A DNA stretch of 55,828 bases from Algoriphagus sp. (GCF_029254265.1 NZ_JAQWXX010000029.1:1-55828); one strand, 5' to 3'. Counted from the first letter of the stretch, positions 35,771 to 43,799 are shown. Notes: generated by a model not told the origin, from the sequence alone. Program-made: numbers and translations.

Positions 35771-36289
35771 ATGAAAACAGCAGAACAATGGGATGAGGAA
35801 ATTAGGAATATCACTAATCTAATTTATCAGAAATACCCCGAGCTTGCGAAATTCATTCCTGAAATACCATTTAAGGATTCGGGAACAGATGAAGTAACTA
35901 CAAAAGGACTTGAGAGTTACTATAATTCGCTGGAAGAGCTTGTCCGCGAATATGCTAAAACGCATGATGGTAAAGTGCCTCAGAAATACAATGAAGCGCA
36001 CAATTTTCCAGGATATCCGCCCTATCCACCATCTGAAGACATTTACAACCACGCAAAGAAGGAAATGGGTTTGAACCCTGAAGACCCTTCGAAAAGCAAA
36101 ACCCCAAACGAGGGCAGAGGCCATTTGAATGAGAAAGATTTCCAAGACGATATGTCTGGGGATGATTTGGATGTGCCGGGATCAGAATTGGATGATCAGC
36201 AAGAAAGTGTGGGTAGTGAGGATGAGGAAAATAACTACTACAGCTTGGGTGGAGACAATCACAATGATCTGGACGAAGATAAAGGCTAA
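35771..36289 (+). CDS. Hypothetical acidic protein, stress-gene cluster
   Basis: A 172-residue protein without signal or membrane helix. The first 120 residues look folded (MKTAEQWDEEIRNITNLIYQ, ELVREYAKTHDGKVPQKYNE, then GYPPYPPSEDIYNHAKKEMG). The last 50 are strongly acidic and low in complexity (DDMSGDDLDVPGSELDDQQE). I recognise no family. An ORF on the same strand that extends into the next gene from 36129 is spurious. The HPF-like gene starts 28 bases on. Confidence 0.6.
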   Translation: MKTAEQWDEEIRNITNLIYQKYPELAKFIPEIPFKDSGTDEVTTKGLESYYNSLEELVREYAKTHDGKVPQKYNEAHNFPGYPPYPPSEDIYNHAKKEMGLNPEDPSKSKTPNEGRGHLNEKDFQDDMSGDDLDVPGSELDDQQESVGSEDEENNYYSLGGDNHNDLDEDKG

Positions 36290-36317
36290 GCGAAAACCAA
36301 CTATTAAAAAAAGAAAA

Positions 36318-36632
36318 ATGATAATTCAACTCAATACCGATAAAAACATAAGTGGAGACATGCGATCTGAACAGTATTTCTCCACTTTAATAGAAAGCGA
36401 TTTAGAGCAGTATCAATCGCAGATTACGAGAATAGAAGTTCACTTGTCGGACGAAAACGGAGCTAAAAGTAGCTTGAAAGATAAGCGATGCTTGTTGGAA
36501 GCCCGGCTCGAAGGCAGGCAACCGATTGCCGTTTCCCATCAGGATGATACAGTGGAATTAGCGCTTTCAGGCGCTCTGGACAAACTCAAGCATTCCCTTG
36601 AAACCATTCTGGGACGCGAAAAGAATTATTGA
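36318..36632 (+). CDS. HPF/RaiA-like ribosome-associated protein
   Basis: A 104-residue protein resembling ribosome hibernation factors of the HPF/RaiA family: MIIQLNTDKNISGDMRSEQY, FSTLIESDLEQYQSQITRIE, VHLSDENGAKSSLKDKRCLL and EARLEGRQPIAV form a beta-alpha-beta-beta-beta pattern, with a final helix (ALDKLKHSLETILG). HPF proteins bind the small subunit's decoding centre in resting or stressed cells. ATG at 36318 in an AT-rich leader is the natural start. Confidence 0.75.
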   Translation: MIIQLNTDKNISGDMRSEQYFSTLIESDLEQYQSQITRIEVHLSDENGAKSSLKDKRCLLEARLEGRQPIAVSHQDDTVELALSGALDKLKHSLETILGREKNY

Positions 36633-36642
36633 ATTGGATTTG

Positions 36643-36823
36643 TTTGAATGTCGGATGACCGATGTGGGATGACCGATGTCGGATGACCGATGTCGGATGT
36701 CAGATGTGGGATGTCCGATGTCCGATGTCGGGTGACCGATGTCGGGTGGACCGAAGATTCAGGTTTTACCGAATTTTATTAGGGTGTTTTATTTTGCTGG
36801 AATAAAAGCGGATATACACATCA
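36643..36823. repeat. Dispersed repeat family 1, copy C, with expanded GATGTCGGATGACC tract
   Basis: From about 36643 the sequence GATGACCGATGTCG and near variants is repeated about seven times (to about 36752). It is followed by GATTCAGGTTTTACCGAATT and AATAAAAGCGGATATACACA, the right end of the family seen at 22518 and 23520. The left end (TATCCGC) is missing or eroded. Confidence 0.7.
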
Positions 36824-36861
36824 AATTTTTCGAGTTATCATTGATTCATAACATCAGAACC

Positions 36862-37284
36862 ATGAAAAAAATACAGCTTGCTCCAAAATTGCTAGGCTTA
36901 GGCTTGGTTGCCCTTGCAGCCTATTCATTCTTTAATCGTCCGAAGAAAATGACTTTTTCGGGTTCGAGTATGGTGCCTGAAGCAGAAGGCTCCATCAGAA
37001 TAAAGCGCGATAAAAATAAAAATCATACCATAGAAATAGAGATAGCTCACTTAGTCCCTGCGGATCAACTGACTCCACCCAAGGAAATCTATGTGGTCTG
37101 GATGACCACCCAAGACGGGGAAACCAAAAATATCGGTCAGCTACGAATCTTTACCGGCTTCTTTTCCAAAGCCTATATAGGATCCTTATTTACAGTGACT
37201 TCCTCCAAACCAAGTTCATTTTTTATTACCGCAGAAGACAAGGGGGATGTAACATCTCCGGGAGAGGTTATTTTGAGGACTTGA
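36862..37284 (+). CDS. Small membrane-anchored protein of unknown function
   Basis: A 140-residue protein starting at the ATG at 36862, with a signal-anchor helix (APKLLGLGLVALAAYSFF) and a beta-rich soluble part (MTFSGSSMVPEAEGSIRI, IEIEIAHLVPADQL, EIYVVWMTTQDGETKNIGQL, SSFFITAEDKGDVTSPGEV). The soluble part resembles the anti-sigma RskA-like or protease-inhibitor-like beta sandwiches sometimes seen alone in Bacteroidota, but I cannot be definite. A longer frame from 36739 would include the upstream repeat and is rejected. Confidence 0.6.
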   Translation: MKKIQLAPKLLGLGLVALAAYSFFNRPKKMTFSGSSMVPEAEGSIRIKRDKNKNHTIEIEIAHLVPADQLTPPKEIYVVWMTTQDGETKNIGQLRIFTGFFSKAYIGSLFTVTSSKPSSFFITAEDKGDVTSPGEVILRT

Positions 37285-37413
37285 TGGTTAGAAAGGATTT
37301 TTTAGCTTTTTACTCTGGTCGAAAAGCTTGGGTTTTGGCCGTGCGCTGTCTAAAGGGTTTTAGAATGATGCGTAAGTAGTTATCCACAACCGGTTTTTTA
37401 GTTTTTTTTAAAA

Positions 37414-37433
37414 AATACCTTGTACTGGGTATT
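37414..37433. promoter_or_regulatory. 20-bp palindromic operator candidate before the Ter operon
   Basis: AATACCT-TGTACT-GGGTATT, again 7-6-7, ending 71 bases before the ATG at 37505. It is the only copy found outside the two-component locus and is placed at the head of the Ter island. Confidence 0.75.
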
Positions 37434-37504
37434 GTTAGTTAAATTCAAATTCTTCTTATTGTAATCGATTTCCAAATAAATCTTCACTTAAACAAGAAAA
37501 AAAC

Positions 37505-38158
37505 ATGCGTTTATTAGGCATGATTATAATATCTACATTTTTTCTAATGTCATGTGAATCAGAGCGTGAAAAAGAAAATAGGTTAAAACTTGAAGAACAG
37601 GCAAGAACAGAACTTGCTGCAGAAAACCTACCCATTTCAGATGAACTTGAATGGGAAAACCAACGGGTAGCCGAGGAAAATAGGCAGGCTGCTGAACTCG
37701 AAAGAAAAACCAAAGAACTATACAATCGATACATAAACAACTCCCTAAGTCAAGGTGCTACCCCTTACTCTTCCTGCTTCGGTGGGAATAAATCCTGCAC
37801 AAATAACGGCTGTTCTGAAATCAAAGTGAATGCACCAAAAGACTCCGACGTAATTGTGACAATCAAAAGCGAAAATCAGGTAGTCCGCCACGCCTATATC
37901 AAAAAAGGCTACACTTATACATTTCAACTTCCAAACGGTACTTATCAGCCTTTTTTCTACTATGGAAAAGGCTGGAATCCTGAAAAAGAGATATCCTCAC
38001 AGAGTTGTGATGGACTTAAAGGTGGATTCATAGCAGACACACAGGTAGGCAAAGATGACCCCCAAACATTAAATAATGATATACTCACCTACTCATTGAT
38101 TCTCCAAAAATCAGGTAATTTCTCGACTAAACCGAGTAGTGAAAATGAAGCATTTTAA
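37505..38158 (+). CDS. Lipoprotein at the head of the Ter operon
   Basis: A 217-residue lipoprotein with signal MRLLGMIIISTFFLMSCES; the lipobox cysteine is at about 17. A charged helical region at about 20-75 (KEENRLKLEEQARTELAAEN-like) leads to a beta-rich C-terminal domain with four cysteines (SSCFGGNKSCTNNGCSEI) and aromatic strands (YTYFTFQLPNGTYQPFFYYG-like). The family is not recognised. Its stop lies 19 bases before the first terD gene on the same strand, and the 20-bp palindrome precedes it, so it probably leads the Ter transcript. It could be an envelope sensor or adapter. Confidence 0.65.
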   Translation: MRLLGMIIISTFFLMSCESEREKENRLKLEEQARTELAAENLPISDELEWENQRVAEENRQAAELERKTKELYNRYINNSLSQGATPYSSCFGGNKSCTNNGCSEIKVNAPKDSDVIVTIKSENQVVRHAYIKKGYTYTFQLPNGTYQPFFYYGKGWNPEKEISSQSCDGLKGGFIADTQVGKDDPQTLNNDILTYSLILQKSGNFSTKPSSENEAF

Positions 38159-38177
38159 ACTAAACCCATTTTAAATT

Positions 38178-38753
38178 ATGGCAATCAACTTACAGAAAGG
38201 TCAAAAAATTGACATCGGATTAAGCAAAATTACAGTAGGACTTGGCTGGGACCCAAACGAAGGAACTGGACACGACTTTGATTTAGACGCATCTGCAATA
38301 ATGATTAATCAAAGTAGAAAACTCATAAGTGAGCAGCATTTTGTCTTCTACAACAACTTAAAATCTCCTGACGGATCTCTGGAACATACTGGAGACGACC
38401 CAGATGGCAAAAGTAGCGATGGTGATGATGATGAGGCAATAAAAATAGATTTGAATAAAGTAAGTTCTGATGTTCAGGAAATTCTATTTGTTGTAACCAT
38501 TGAAGATTTTCAAGCTAGAAGACAAAATTTTGGTCAAGTAAGGAACTCATACATTAGAATAGTTGATGATTTGCAAAGTGTTGAAATAGCAAAATACGAA
38601 TTAGATGAAGATTTTTCAATTGAAACAGGTGTAGAGTTTGGAAGACTATACAAAAGAAATGGACAATGGAAATTTGAAGCCTCTGGCATTGGCTACCAAG
38701 CCGATTTAGGATTCTTTCTTGAAAAATATTTTACTGGAAAAATTATAAAGTAA
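38178..38753 (+). CDS. terD: TerD-family protein (first copy)
   Basis: A 191-residue TerD-domain protein. The family start MAINLQKGQKIDIG leads to VGLGWDPNEGTGHDFDLDAS, then acidic Ca2+-binding clusters (LEHTGDDPDGKSSDGDDDEA) and the end pattern FGQVRNSYIRIVD, FSIETGVEFGRLYKRNGQWK. TerD proteins bind Ca2+ through conserved aspartates and act in the cytoplasm or at the membrane in tellurite, phage and DNA-damage stress. It is followed 10 bases on by a longer TerD-type protein and then a TerY protein, a three-gene block that is repeated at 41734. Confidence 0.93.
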   Translation: MAINLQKGQKIDIGLSKITVGLGWDPNEGTGHDFDLDASAIMINQSRKLISEQHFVFYNNLKSPDGSLEHTGDDPDGKSSDGDDDEAIKIDLNKVSSDVQEILFVVTIEDFQARRQNFGQVRNSYIRIVDDLQSVEIAKYELDEDFSIETGVEFGRLYKRNGQWKFEASGIGYQADLGFFLEKYFTGKIIK

Positions 38754-38763
38754 GCATAAGAAT

Positions 38764-39441
38764 ATGGCAATAAATTTAAAAAAAGGTCAAACAATTGACC
38801 TGCGCAAAAATGATAAGGGAGAAAGTATCTATGACCTTTCTTCTGTCACAATGGGTTTAGGATGGGATGTTCGTAAAAAAGAAAACGGTTTTTTAGGAAA
38901 GCTTTTTGGAGGCGGTAAAGAGGAAGAGTATGATCTGGATGCAATAGCATTTTTACTTGATAGTAATGGAAAAGTTGCAGATCTAGGTAAAACTGTTCAG
39001 GCTAATAACGGCAGACAAATTGGACTTTATGGGGGGGATATAATTTTCTTTAATTCTATGAAGCATCCATCAGGTCATATATGGTTAACTGGGGACAATA
39101 GAACAGGAGCTGGCGATGGTGACGATGAGCAGATAATTGTAAAACTAGATTCACTTGACGAGAAATATCAAAAAATACTTTTTGTAGTCTCCATTTATCA
39201 AGGAATGCAAAATAACCAACATTTTAGTATGGTTGAAAATGCATTTATACGAGCTGTCGATGCAAAAGGTAAAGAGATTACAAAATATAGTTTGTCAGGA
39301 GATGCGTCACTAAATGGGATGTGTTCAATGGTTTTTGCTGAGGCATACAGAAAAGATGGTGGATGGAAATTTCGAGCAATTGGCGAACCACATCAAACAG
39401 ATAATTTTATTGAAATCCTAAAAAAATACACTTACAACTAA
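38764..39441 (+). CDS. TerD/TerZ-like protein (second copy)
   Basis: A 225-residue TerD-family protein of the longer TerZ type. It begins MAINLKKGQTIDLR and has an insert with basic and glycine residues (KENGFLGKLFGGGKEEEYDL) before the LDAIAFLLDSNGKV core. Ca2+-site residues are LTGDNRTGAGDGDDEQIIVK; the domain ends NAFIRAVDAKGKEI and AEAYRKDGGWKFRAIG. It pairs with the TerD gene just upstream, and the TerY gene starts seven bases later. A similar long/short pairing occurs again at 41734-42906. Confidence 0.9.
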   Translation: MAINLKKGQTIDLRKNDKGESIYDLSSVTMGLGWDVRKKENGFLGKLFGGGKEEEYDLDAIAFLLDSNGKVADLGKTVQANNGRQIGLYGGDIIFFNSMKHPSGHIWLTGDNRTGAGDGDDEQIIVKLDSLDEKYQKILFVVSIYQGMQNNQHFSMVENAFIRAVDAKGKEITKYSLSGDASLNGMCSMVFAEAYRKDGGWKFRAIGEPHQTDNFIEILKKYTYN

Positions 39442-39448
39442 ATAAAAT

Positions 39449-40087
39449 ATGAGAAGATTACCAGTTTATCTATTATTGGACACGTCAGGTTCTATGATGG
39501 GAGAACCCATCGAGTCCGTTAAAAATGGTGTGCAGGTAATGATTAGTTCATTACGTCAAAATCCGCAAGCAATTGAGACTGCATTTCTTAGTGTTATAAC
39601 TTTTGACAGTACAGCAAAACAAATTATTCCATTGACTGATTTATCTTCATTTCAAATGCTGGATATTCAAGCAACAGGCACAACTGCTTTAGGTGATGCT
39701 TTAAAAGTTGTAAGTAAATGCATAGATAATGAAGTGGCTAAAACAACGGCAGAAACAAAAGGCGATTGGAAACCACTTGTATTTATTATGACTGATGGCA
39801 TACCCACAGATGACTGGCAAAGTGGTTTAATTGAATTTAGAAAACGGAAAGTGGCATTTACAGTAGCTTGCGCAGCAGGAAGCGGAGCAGATACAGATGT
39901 ATTAAAACAAATTACAGAAAGTGTTGTGAGTTTAGACACTGCTGATAGTCAGAGTATTTCTAAGTTTTTTGCTTGGGTTACAGCTTCGATTGGCATATCA
40001 TCTACAAAAGTAGAAGACTCAGGAAAAGAAGTAACGGGCTTAAATGAATTACCCCCGCCACCTTCTGAATTGAATATTGTAGTTTAA
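39449..40087 (+). CDS. terY: TerY von Willebrand A protein (first copy)
   Basis: A 212-residue vWA protein. The metal-ion-dependent adhesion site is complete: LLLDTSGSMMGEP at about 8-20, TGTTALGDAL in the middle and IMTDGIPTD near 112. TerY proteins act with a phosphatase and kinase in Ter systems and may detect metals or assemble complexes. It ends with a proline-rich tail (NELPPPPSELNIVV) shared with the second TerY. No zinc ribbon follows, unlike the third TerY at 43800. Confidence 0.92.
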   Translation: MRRLPVYLLLDTSGSMMGEPIESVKNGVQVMISSLRQNPQAIETAFLSVITFDSTAKQIIPLTDLSSFQMLDIQATGTTALGDALKVVSKCIDNEVAKTTAETKGDWKPLVFIMTDGIPTDDWQSGLIEFRKRKVAFTVACAAGSGADTDVLKQITESVVSLDTADSQSISKFFAWVTASIGISSTKVEDSGKEVTGLNELPPPPSELNIVV

Positions 40088-40102
40088 AAATAGAAATAAG
40101 AG

Positions 40103-40261
40103 ATGGGCAAATTTGGGTTTTCTTTTTCTTGGAAACGGCTGCTTGGTATCACCAGTGCAAAGCAAAGTTTTGCGCGAAAGACTGGTGTACCAACTTCAAA
40201 ATCAGGTATTGAAAGGAAAATAGGATCGTTGATACTCCAAGTGATATTTGGTAAAAAGTAA
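40103..40261 (+). CDS. Small basic protein found in Ter operons (first copy)
   Basis: A 52-residue protein, MGKFGFSFSWKRLLGITSAK, then QSFARKTGVPTSKSGIERKI. It is the paralogue of the gene at 49176 (GFSWKRLSGISGAKAKVSRK, GIPLTKSGRNQKIG). Both share GFSWKRL-GI-AK-ARK-G-P-TKSG-KIG. The stop codon overlaps the ATG of the next gene (TAATG), indicating translational coupling. It lacks the C-terminal membrane helix of the second copy. A soluble nucleic-acid- or protein-binding role is plausible from its basic charge. Confidence 0.7.
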   Translation: MGKFGFSFSWKRLLGITSAKQSFARKTGVPTSKSGIERKIGSLILQVIFGKK

Positions 40262-40920
40262 TGAAAATAGATATCTCACCGTACAAACATTTCTCATTTG
40301 ACTTGTGGCTAACGCTGATAAGATCGAATCCTCTTTTTAAAAAGCAAAGAGATATACTCTTTAGAGAATATTTTTCAATAGAAGGCAGTATAGAGAAAGT
40401 GAGCGAAATGATTCGATACTACGATTTACTTTGCAATAAAATAAGTGAGAAAACGGGAACACATTTAGAGAATTTTCAAATATACTATCTGATTCTAAAT
40501 GCATTGGATGTAAATATTGCAGAGATAAACGTCAACCAACTGAATGAATTCTATTTAGCATCCGAACAGCTTTTCATGAAATATAGGCCTGAACTTATCT
40601 TCCCTGAAATTGATCAAATGTTCAAGAAAATTCAGTCTAAGGGAAAAACAATAAGTATATTGAGTAATACAGCATTCATAAATGGATCAACATTAAGGAA
40701 GCTGATATCCTACTACGAATTATCAGATTTCTTTTCGTTTCAGTTGTATTCAGACGAGATGAAAATTTCAAAACCAAATATTCAGGTTTTTAAAGATGCT
40801 TTTGAAAACGCATCACAGTATCATACACTTTCAAAGAAAGAAATGGTTCATATCGGAGACAATCGAAATGCAGATTACTATGGGGCACTCAATTTTGGAC
40901 TTAATGCTATTCTAATTTAA
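40261..40920 (+). CDS. HAD-superfamily hydrolase of the Ter operon
   Basis: A 219-residue HAD phosphatase. Motif I is FDLWLTLIRSN at about 13-23 (second aspartate replaced by tryptophan, as in some dehalogenase-like members), motif II ISILSNTAF near 135, motif III lysine KISKPN near 170, and motif IV HIGDNRNADYYGA near 200. The helical cap fits type C1. In Ter systems such hydrolases are proposed to act with phosphoribosyltransferase and other enzymes on a nucleotide-like product; the phosphoribosyltransferase gene starts seven bases later. Confidence 0.85.
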   Translation: MKIDISPYKHFSFDLWLTLIRSNPLFKKQRDILFREYFSIEGSIEKVSEMIRYYDLLCNKISEKTGTHLENFQIYYLILNALDVNIAEINVNQLNEFYLASEQLFMKYRPELIFPEIDQMFKKIQSKGKTISILSNTAFINGSTLRKLISYYELSDFFSFQLYSDEMKISKPNIQVFKDAFENASQYHTLSKKEMVHIGDNRNADYYGALNFGLNAILI

Positions 40921-40927
40921 GATTATA

Positions 40928-41800
40928 ATGAATTTGAGCTACAGTCATCACAAAATATATAAAGCAGATAGCTGCCCATTTAGCGAAGCGGAGTACAGTT
41001 GGTTCAAATTTGGGGACACCCAGTATGCAGAAAAATTTGCGATTGAACTCTTCGAGGGATTTATTGCGGTACATGGGGATCTAATACTTTCCAAGTCTGA
41101 CATAGTAATACTTCCAAGCCCCTACTTCTCAATACCCACTGCATCTAATTTTTTGTGCGCCTATTTCAAGAAAGCACTAAACCAATTTCTTTTTGAAAAT
41201 GATAAAAAGGCATGCACTGAATCGAAAATACATAGAAATCAAACCTATACACAAGATTATGGTAGTATGAGTTTTGAAGAGCGAATTCAGCTAATTTCTA
41301 AAGACACATACTATTTAGATAAAAACTTCATCGAAGGAAAATATTGTATATTTTTAGATGATATAAAAATTACAGGAAGTCACGAGCTGGTAGTTCAAAA
41401 CACACTCCAACACTCCAACTTTAAAGACGATCACATTTTCGTTTATTTTGCAGAATTATGCAATAAATCTATTCACCCAAATATCGAAAATCATTTTAAT
41501 TACTTTTCTGTAAAAGGTGTGTTCGAAATCATTGATACTATTAAGCGAGACACATTCAGATTTAATACACGAATAGTGAAATATATATTAAAAATGGATG
41601 AATATGAGTTATCTATAGTTATTGATAAAATCTCAGATTCTATTTTGATTAAATTACTTCATCTTGCAATCAGTAACAATTATCATCAAATTCCAGAATA
41701 CCAAAAAAACATAAATATTTTAAACCAAAAACCATGGCAATTAATCTTCAAAAAGGACAACGAGAAACCATCAATGCTCCAAAATTCACTGTTGGCTTAG
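40928..41800 (+). CDS. Phosphoribosyltransferase-like protein of the Ter operon
   Basis: A 290-residue protein with the PRPP-binding loop CIFLDDIKITGSHE at about 138-151, the DD-x3-TG pattern of phosphoribosyltransferases. Upstream (LILSKSDIVILPSPYFSIPT) fits the flexible-loop side of the fold. PRTases are among the Ter-associated biosynthetic genes inferred to make a nucleoside-like metabolite. The frame runs 67 bases into the next TerD gene, whose conserved start MAINLQKGQ is at 41734. The last 22 residues of this frame are therefore encoded over the TerD start in another frame, which suggests a lost stop or frameshift near the end. Confidence 0.75.
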   Translation: MNLSYSHHKIYKADSCPFSEAEYSWFKFGDTQYAEKFAIELFEGFIAVHGDLILSKSDIVILPSPYFSIPTASNFLCAYFKKALNQFLFENDKKACTESKIHRNQTYTQDYGSMSFEERIQLISKDTYYLDKNFIEGKYCIFLDDIKITGSHELVVQNTLQHSNFKDDHIFVYFAELCNKSIHPNIENHFNYFSVKGVFEIIDTIKRDTFRFNTRIVKYILKMDEYELSIVIDKISDSILIKLLHLAISNNYHQIPEYQKNINILNQKPWQLIFKKDNEKPSMLQNSLLA

Positions 41801-42288
41801 GATGGGATACAAACTCATCGTCGACAGGTTCAGCTTTTGACCTGGATGCTTCAGTATTTGTATTAGGTGAAAATAAAAAACTGTTATCTGACAAACACTT
41901 TATTTTCTATAACAACCTTAAATCTCCAAATGGTGCAATTGAACACACAGGGGATAATCTCACGGGTGATGGTGATGGTGACGACGAACAGGTTAATGTC
42001 GATTTATCAAAAATAGAAAATGAAGCTTCTGAAGTAAGCATTGTTGTTACTATACACGACGCATCATCAAGAAATCAGAATTTTGGCCAAGTTAGAAATT
42101 CGTTCATTAGAATATTAGATACAAATACTGGAGAAACTATTTTAAAATTCGAACTGGATGAAGATTTCTCAATTGAAACAGCGGTGGAATTTGGACGAAT
42201 TTACAAGAGAAACAATGAATGGAAATTCGAAGCGGTAGGAATGGGAATGAAAGGTGGACTACAAGACTACTTAAATAGATATAATTAA
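41734..42288 (+). CDS. terD: TerD-family protein (third copy)
   Basis: A 184-residue TerD-domain protein with conserved start MAINLQKGQRETINAPKFTV, GLGWDTNSSSTGSAFDLDAS, Ca2+-site IEHTGDNLTGDGDGDDEQVN and end FGQVRNSFIRILD, FSIETAVEFGRIYKRNNEWK. It begins inside the end of the preceding phosphoribosyltransferase frame. With the two following genes it reproduces the TerD/TerZ-like/TerY order seen at 38178-40087. Confidence 0.92.
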   Translation: MAINLQKGQRETINAPKFTVGLGWDTNSSSTGSAFDLDASVFVLGENKKLLSDKHFIFYNNLKSPNGAIEHTGDNLTGDGDGDDEQVNVDLSKIENEASEVSIVVTIHDASSRNQNFGQVRNSFIRILDTNTGETILKFELDEDFSIETAVEFGRIYKRNNEWKFEAVGMGMKGGLQDYLNRYN

Positions 42289-42294
42289 AATATC

Positions 42295-42906
42295 ATGGCT
42301 ATCAATCTACAAAAAGGACAAAGAATCAACCTAGAAAAAAGTAACGGCTCTAAATTACTTAACATTTGCGTAGGAGTAAACTGGGGAGCAATAATCAAGA
42401 AAGGCTGGCTTGGAGGCACAACCAAAGAAGCTGTTGATTTAGACGCCAGTTGCGCGATATTTGATGATTCGAAAAATTTAATTGATGTCATCTATTTTGG
42501 TCAGTTAAAATCAAAAGACAACTCTATCGCTCATAGTGGAGACGACTTGACAGGAGATCTAGACGGCGACGATGGTTTGGATAACGAAATTATCACTGTA
42601 GATTTTTCTAAGCTTAATTCTAAAATCCATTACGTTGCTTTTGTCTTAAATAGTTTTAGGGGACACGATTTCGGAACAATTCCATTTGCATCTATTCGTA
42701 TTTATGAAGGTACTTCGAAAAAAGTAAATGAAGTTTTTGCTACCTATAATATAGCAAAAGGAGAAGGGTTTGCTGGACACGTTTCAATGGTTATGGGATT
42801 ATTTTACAAAAGAAATGGAGAATGGAAATTCAATGCAATCGGAGAGCCAACTAAGGACAAAAAATTGGAGGACACAATTAAAACAGTGACTCAGACCTAT
42901 TTATAG
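42295..42906 (+). CDS. TerD/TerZ-like protein (fourth copy)
   Basis: A 203-residue TerD-family protein with start MAINLQKGQRINLEKSNGSK, glycine-rich insert GWLGGTTKEAVDLDASCAIF and Ca2+-site IAHSGDDLTGDLDGDDGLDN. The end motif differs slightly (FATYNIAKGEGFAGHVSMVM), like the copy at 38764. It sits six bases after the TerD gene and two before TerY. Confidence 0.9.
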   Translation: MAINLQKGQRINLEKSNGSKLLNICVGVNWGAIIKKGWLGGTTKEAVDLDASCAIFDDSKNLIDVIYFGQLKSKDNSIAHSGDDLTGDLDGDDGLDNEIITVDFSKLNSKIHYVAFVLNSFRGHDFGTIPFASIRIYEGTSKKVNEVFATYNIAKGEGFAGHVSMVMGLFYKRNGEWKFNAIGEPTKDKKLEDTIKTVTQTYL

Positions 42907-42908
42907 TT

Positions 42909-43544
42909 ATGAGAAGATTGCCAGTTTATTTCCTCCTAGATACATCAGGTTCAATGAACGGAGAACCCATTCAAGCGCTAAACAATGCTTTAAGTGGCAT
43001 GATCAATACGCTCCGTTCTGACGCACAAGCTGTTGAAACACTTTGGATTAGTATTATTACTTTTGATAGGGTTGTCAATGAATTAATACCTCTCACCGAA
43101 TTGCCAATGTTTCAATTGCCTGAAATTGTCTGTCCACAAAGTGGACCAACAAGTACAGGTAAAGCATTGGAACTATTATATGAAAAAGTTAATAAAGATA
43201 TAAGAAAGGGAACACCAACACAAAAAGGTGATTGGCGGCCTTTACTCTTCATATTCACTGATGGGAAACCTTCCGACTTACAGTTGTATGCTGAAATGCT
43301 TCCAAAAATAAAATCCATGAATTTCGGAGCAATTGTTGGATGCGCAGCTGGATCTTCGGCGGACAACTCAAAACTAAAGGAATTAACAGACACAGTTGTT
43401 CACTTAGACACAGCAGACAGTTCCACTTTAAAGCAGTTTTTCAGATGGGTATCGGATACAATTGAACAAGGGAATAAAAGTATGGGTACAACTGATAACG
43501 TGGCTATGCCACCTCCACCTTCTGAAGTTCATTTAGTAATATGA
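42909..43544 (+). CDS. terY: TerY von Willebrand A protein (second copy)
   Basis: A 211-residue vWA protein close to the first TerY. MIDAS residues are LLDTSGSMNGEP, STGKALELL and FTDGKPSDL. The tail MPPPPSEVHLVI matches the first copy's proline-rich end. Its stop overlaps the ATG of a small membrane protein (ATGA), so the two are translationally coupled. Position and similarity suggest that a three-gene block was duplicated inside the operon. Confidence 0.92.
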   Translation: MRRLPVYFLLDTSGSMNGEPIQALNNALSGMINTLRSDAQAVETLWISIITFDRVVNELIPLTELPMFQLPEIVCPQSGPTSTGKALELLYEKVNKDIRKGTPTQKGDWRPLLFIFTDGKPSDLQLYAEMLPKIKSMNFGAIVGCAAGSSADNSKLKELTDTVVHLDTADSSTLKQFFRWVSDTIEQGNKSMGTTDNVAMPPPPSEVHLVI

Positions 43545-43795
43545 AAATAGTTACACTATACATAGTTAATATATTTATAGTTGGGTTATTCCTTTACTCT
43601 AAGCTAATACCCTACCAAAACCAATTGAATGAACAATACAAAAAGGTTTTCAACTTTTTCAGTAGTGTGTTTAATCCAATTTTAAATATTCTAAAAAGAA
43701 TTATCAAGCCTTTTCAAGTTGGAAAAGGTTTGTCAGTTGATATGACTCAAATAATATTGTTGATTCTATTATTAATAATCGTAAACACCTTTTAA
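43541..43795 (+). CDS. YggT-like two-helix membrane protein
   Basis: An 84-residue protein with an N-terminal helix (IVTLYIVNIFIVGLFLYS), a mid region RIIKPFQVGKGLSVDMTQII resembling the conserved loop of YggT-family proteins (a helix-loop-helix domain of about 77 residues), and a C-terminal helix (ILLILLLIIVNTF). It lies between the second and third TerY genes with a four-base overlap on one side and four-base gap on the other. It may anchor the TerY/phosphatase/kinase proteins at the membrane. The YggT match is by pattern only. Confidence 0.6.
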   Translation: MKIVTLYIVNIFIVGLFLYSKLIPYQNQLNEQYKKVFNFFSSVFNPILNILKRIIKPFQVGKGLSVDMTQIILLILLLIIVNTF

Positions 43796-43799
43796 ATCT

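Noticed and set aside
36129..36317. Forward extension upstream of the HPF-like gene
   Set aside because: Overlaps the end of the acidic protein in another frame; the ATG at 36318 gives the family-typical N-terminus.
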